This document shows, piece after piece, positions 60,185 to 64,000 of a stretch of 64,000 nt of DNA (position 1 is the stretch's first letter; the number at the start of each line of letters is the position of its first letter). The stretch spans positions 620,001-684,000 of the forward strand of contig NC_035167.2 in the NCBI RefSeq assembly GCF_001659605.2, read 5' to 3'. The stretch is from Manihot esculenta (lineage: Eukaryota; Streptophyta; Magnoliopsida; Malpighiales; Euphorbiaceae). Made by a program: the position numbers and the translations under genes. The notes beneath the pieces are model-generated. The model did no database searches. It saw only the letters and a program-made list of their open reading frames with translations, and had not been told where the DNA came from.

Positions 60185-61301
60185 CTTTTGTTCGCATCTA
60201 AGACATTCCTTACCTTCTTCTCAGCCAGGAGCTGAGAGTCTTTTAATTCAGTTTGCTGAAGCAACTTTTCATATGAATCCTTCCCTTCAGCAAAATTGTT
60301 GCTTCCTCTAATATTTTCATTGAGCTCATTGATTTTTTCCTCTAAAGCATTTACTCCCTCCAGAAGCAGTTTTTTACGGTTCTCAGACTCCTCCAACTGT
60401 TGTTTTTGCTTCAATATTTCCAATTTATTCACAACAATCTGTTGAAGCAGCTCCGCTTGTAATACTCTTCCATACTCAAGTTCTTGTGTCTTTTTCTCAA
60501 GCTTCCTTTGGAGTTCACTAACATCCTCTTCAAAACGTTCCAGTTTTTCTACAAGTTTTTTCTTCTCTTTTTCATGCTCAGTAGACAACTGACTAATATC
60601 TGTCAAATGTGACAATAGGAAGGCGATCCTTGTGAGTAAAACTTCTGCCAACTCTTTCTTCTCTACTACATTTATAGTAGTTCGTCTAAGCTCATCTTCA
60701 AGGACCTCAACCTTTTTCTCTAAGCTCTTTACTGTGGCAAGCAGCCCATTTGTCATTTCTTCATACTCTTTCAGTTGTTTTCCCTTATCCAATGTCATGA
60801 AGGATTTCCTTTGGAGCAATTGAAGTAATCTATCATGCAATACCATTCCCTTATCAAATTCCTTGGACTGCTTCCTAACCTCCTTTTCAAGTTCATCAAT
60901 TCTAACTTGTTCGCTTCTTTCTCTCAAAAATAGAAAGTTTGTTTTCTCATCGAGCTCCCCCAAAGACTTCTCTTTCTCAAGCTTCAGACACCGGTTTTCT
61001 TCAAGGATTTCTTGCTTTTCAAATTGAAGTCTTCCAATCAGGAGCAGAAGATTTTTCTCCTTCTCTTTCCATGAATCTTCTGCTTCTCTTTTAGCCTCCA
61101 AATAAAGTTTCTCCAAGCGTTGGGAACTCATTTGGAAATTGGAGTAAAGCTGACTGCAAAATAGATACTCAATGTGAGAATTATTTCCTTCGTTTCCTGA
61201 ATTGTTGCAACAAGTATGGTATTAAGCCTAGAGACACCCTCTCCAATATCATCCTCTTCTGGATACCATGGTTTCGGAGAGTATTGAAGGCTCCCTTCCA
61301 T
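60181..61301 (-). pseudogene. Truncated, frameshifted COM1/GR1-like gene copy
   Basis: Resembles the N-terminal half of plant COM1/GAMMA RESPONSE 1, the CtIP/Sae2 counterpart that helps Mre11 process meiotic double-strand breaks. The ATG at 61301 opens MEGSLQYSPKPWYP and continues to ILVATIQETKEII. Around 61178 the homologous frame (HIEYLFCSQLYSNFQ) continues one base out of register, which a single missing T would explain. The second frame runs to 60181, is almost entirely coiled coil with Leu heptads, and ends LLAEKKVRNVLDANKS. The C-terminal CtIP/Sae2 domain with its CxxC and final Phe/Trp-rich segment is absent. Translation from the internal ATG at 61131 would give 316 aa of coiled coil. 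A leader intron (61611-61304) with good borders remains. I regard it as a broken gene. Confidence 0.65.
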
Positions 61302-61720
61302 TGCTGCAAACAACAAGCTAAGAACATCCAAGTAAGATGTACTTAGATTTTCCCATTTTCGAGATCAATAGATTAACAAGCCTAAATTCAATCTTCAAAT
61401 AGCATAACAATTCCACAGCAATCTGATTCCAATTAAGACGGGGCATTATGATATGATCACAACATTTAAGCAATTTTAAGCAAAGGAAAGATAATCAAGA
61501 AACGAAATGGACACTATTAAAAACAATGAATCAATCTAAAGTTGTGAAAGCAGGAAATGAAGCCCCATAAACAACACAGAATCCAGGAAATGGAAGGATT
61601 AGAAAATTTACCTCAGCCAAAGCTATTTTTCCTGGATTCTCGGACTGGTGATGGAAGAGATTCAAAGCAATGAGATTGAATGCATTTCGCTCTCTTATTT
61701 ATCTCGTTCATTGTGGCCGT
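61302..61720 (-). promoter_or_regulatory. Leader exon and intron of the COM1/GR1-like copy
   Basis: The minus strand has GGCTGAG|GTAAAT at 61612/61611 and TTGTTTGCAG at 61304, two bases before the ATG. The leader exon would lie at about 61612-61720. The intact leader intron argues against a processed (cDNA) origin of this copy. Confidence 0.5.
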
Positions 61721-63383
61721 GAGTTCCGAAGTTCGCGGGTTTTCAAAATTGCTGGAAGAGGGAGTATGGATTGGGCGGGCCTGTGTTTATCAGTCTAGTT
61801 CTAGCGGGCCCTAAAACAACAGAAAACGGCCTGTCGTTTTCATGGACGATCTTAACGGACTCTTTAGCTTCAAATGATTCATCCTTTTTAGCATTTTTTT
61901 TATCAAACGACTTGTCGTTGAGCCGAACGGTTCGATGTTATTTTGAAAAAACCCAAAACAGAATTTCAAAATCCAAATTGAAGATATTTAAAATAAATAA
62001 AAAATTGAATTTCAATTTTATTTGATTAATTATTTTATGATTGAGATCTCAAATCCTAATGATTTAATTTATTACATAATTTATTATTTAATTATGTAAC
62101 GTGATATGATCAATATCGAAAAATCAAATAATGAGTTTTTTTGTAATATATCGACTAAATAGTAAAATTTTCAATTTTAAATTCAATTGCCATTAACATA
62201 TAGTGCTGGACCTGTGAAACTCCAAGGACATGTATGCTTTACATTCATGGAGTGATTCTATTAGCTTATTTTTGGTAGGCCTTCATTTTGAGAAATTCCT
62301 ATTATCTTCACCCATTGCATAACAAAAAGTGGTTAGATGTGGCAAGTTAACATGGATGAGATTGAGTTAAAAGAGGAACTTTAGCCAACTTTTTATCTGC
62401 CATGGCATGCAAATAGCTGTAAAATTTCAACTTTTGCCTAACTCTTGTTTAAAATAGTTTTGCAGGGAGGAAAGCATCAATTATTTGTTTTTAAATTGGA
62501 AGATGATGGAGAAATTTTTGGGTAAGAGGCTGAACAAAGCAGAGTTCAAAACCCACATTTTCTTTCCCATTTGAGTCTTACTAAATTGTTTGTCTTTTAG
62601 AAGCCTTTCTTGAATATGGAAAAGACCCATGATCAACTTGACAAGTGACAACCTTTTTCTTTGAATTTTAGCAGAAAATGTTAAAAAAAAAAAGCTTTTT
62701 TTTTTGTTTTTTTTGCTTTTTTAAGTTAAAATTATTGATTTTCAAATCGAATCACATGATTCTTCAATTTTAGTCTAGTTTTGATTTTATTTTTTATTTA
62801 TTTTTTTTAAAAAAAGCCTAATTCTAAATAAAGAATTGGATAAAATTAGTCAATTTTAATCCAATTCAATAAGAGAAGAAGAAGAATAGTTCAATTCAAA
62901 AAAAAAAATAAGAGAAGAAGAATAGTTCAATTCAAATTAAATAGATTTTAATTTTAAATCAGAGAATAGCCAGATTTAGTATAGGCAACTAGAAGTCTAC
63001 AACCGACTCATTCTAGTCATAATCCTATAATCAAGTGGATAAACTTTTTTTTTCCCTGCTTTTTACCATAAATTTAAGAAAATAAAACAACCTTATTAGA
63101 GAAAGAATCCTTTAACTTTTTTTCATTAAAGTAAATCTTTCATTTGTCCAAAAATTTCAATTATGTCTACTTTTAAAAAAAAAAAAAATTAGGGGACTAG
63201 TATTTCCTAATTTTTTTAATCTATCTTTTGAGATTTTTTTCCAAAACAATAAATATATCAAATTTTAATAAAAATAAAACAAAAAGATTATATTATCCTT
63301 TAATTAATATAACTATGATCAATTTAATTAATGTTTTATAAATGCTCCATTTATTTAAAGGTAAATTAAAAAATAAAATATTT
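61721..63383. other. Spacer, no gene seen
   Basis: The first few hundred bases are the promoter side of the COM1/GR1-like copy. The rest is A+T-rich with homopolymer runs near 62680-62720 and 63170-63190. The frame at 61771-62025 is not protein-like. Confidence 0.5.
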
Positions 63384-63388
63384 AATTT

Positions 63389-63835
63389 TGATAATCTCAT
63401 ATCCATAAAAATAAGGTTTTACAATAGATTTTGTAAGTTTAGTCGAAGAGAAGGATACTCATCTCTTTTATTCTTTTCCTTTATCTCGTGTAATGACTTC
63501 ACTGTCATTGGACTACCTGTCTCTTTCATACGGATACGGACGTACGAAAATATCAGATATCTGTTCCATACGCAACGGTCATTTAATTTCCTCAGTACAC
63601 AAGCAAGTTTGCTGGATATGTGAGCCGGATATCTTCTCCTACGGGGCCCATTACCGAGCATAATGTAAGGGGACCGGCCCAAAGGAGATCCAACCTCAAG
63701 GCCGGATGATCAAGCCCCAATCTTCATGGCCGAGTGATCCAGGCGGGGTTGTTGAAGGAGCATCTTATCCTTTGGGTAAGGACAGCTGTTATGAGCCTGA
63801 CCTTATACCGGACTGAGAAAGCCGATTATTTATCA
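63389..63835 (-). mobile_element. Solo LTR, family A, 447 bp
   Basis: On the minus strand it starts TGATAAATAATC and ends GGATATGAGATTATCA, so the ends are inverted (TGATA/TATCA). AATTT at the left (63384-63388) and AATTA at the right (63836-63840) match at 4 of 5 positions. It shares CGTACGTCCGTATCCG, an ATAAAAGAGATGAG TATA region and the terminal CTATTGTAAAACC with the copy at 32572. Confidence 0.8.
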
Positions 63836-64000
63836 AATTAAACATTAAAAATAGAAAAATTTACTTATAAAAAAAATTGATGATGAAAGAAATTAACTTA
63901 TTTTTGGAAAAACTATGTTTTTAAATATATTAAAATCTACTCAAAATTAACTTAACGGAATTTCTTAGTTGTAGTATAAAAATATAATAAATTAAATAGA

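Noticed and set aside
63342..63682. Open frames of 87-93 aa at the right end
   Set aside because: Both lie within the family A solo LTR at 63389-63835 and have no protein features.

Overview
This is a stretch of plant nuclear DNA, very probably from a woody eudicot. It is A+T-rich, its genes carry spliceosomal introns with GT/AG borders, and the proteins belong to plant families (CYP716 and clan-71 P450s, a RABA-type Rab, a subfamily-IX bHLH, DRT100, a COM1/GR1-like protein). The gene set and repeat types would fit Malpighiales (Euphorbiaceae such as cassava or rubber tree), but that is an inference that I could not test.

Layout. Positions 1-1555 hold an internally deleted hAT transposon on the minus strand. 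Positions 2724-13671 are one full-length Ty1/copia element of the Sirevirus type, also on the minus strand. It has 1481- and 1441-bp LTRs, a TAATG target duplication, a tRNA-iMet primer site, gag, a broken pol and an envelope-like third gene. It sits 176 bp upstream of an orphan second exon of a clan-71 P450 (13848-14465). A complete CYP716-type P450 gene follows (19136-20733, plus strand). Three minus-strand host genes come next: a RABA4-like Rab GTPase (24345-27006), an FBH-like bHLH factor (28182-30490) and a SURP/G-patch splicing factor (38869-42802). On the plus strand are an organelle-type TrmL/SPOUT tRNA methyltransferase (47991-50704) and an intronless DRT100-like secreted LRR protein (55415-56506). 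A COM1/GR1-like copy (60181-61301, minus) carries a frameshift, lacks its C-terminal half and abuts a copia gag relic.

The spaces between genes are mostly transposon debris. There are three solo LTRs of one family with recognisable ends and target duplications, and two probable further members. A second solo-LTR family and a tiny hAT MITE lie inside the Rab intron. Five copies of a roughly 450-bp hAT MITE and two copies of a long-inverted-repeat element are spread through the window. The host genes are unrelated housekeeping, signalling and metabolic genes; nothing suggests an operon or a metabolic cluster.

The most interesting structure is in the Sirevirus. Its envelope-like gene has what looks like its own expression unit: a polypurine tract, an array of the same TTCGGCGGCCGAA palindromes that mark the LTR promoter, a CT-rich leader, and a 583-bp leader intron with consensus borders ending 16 bp before the ATG.
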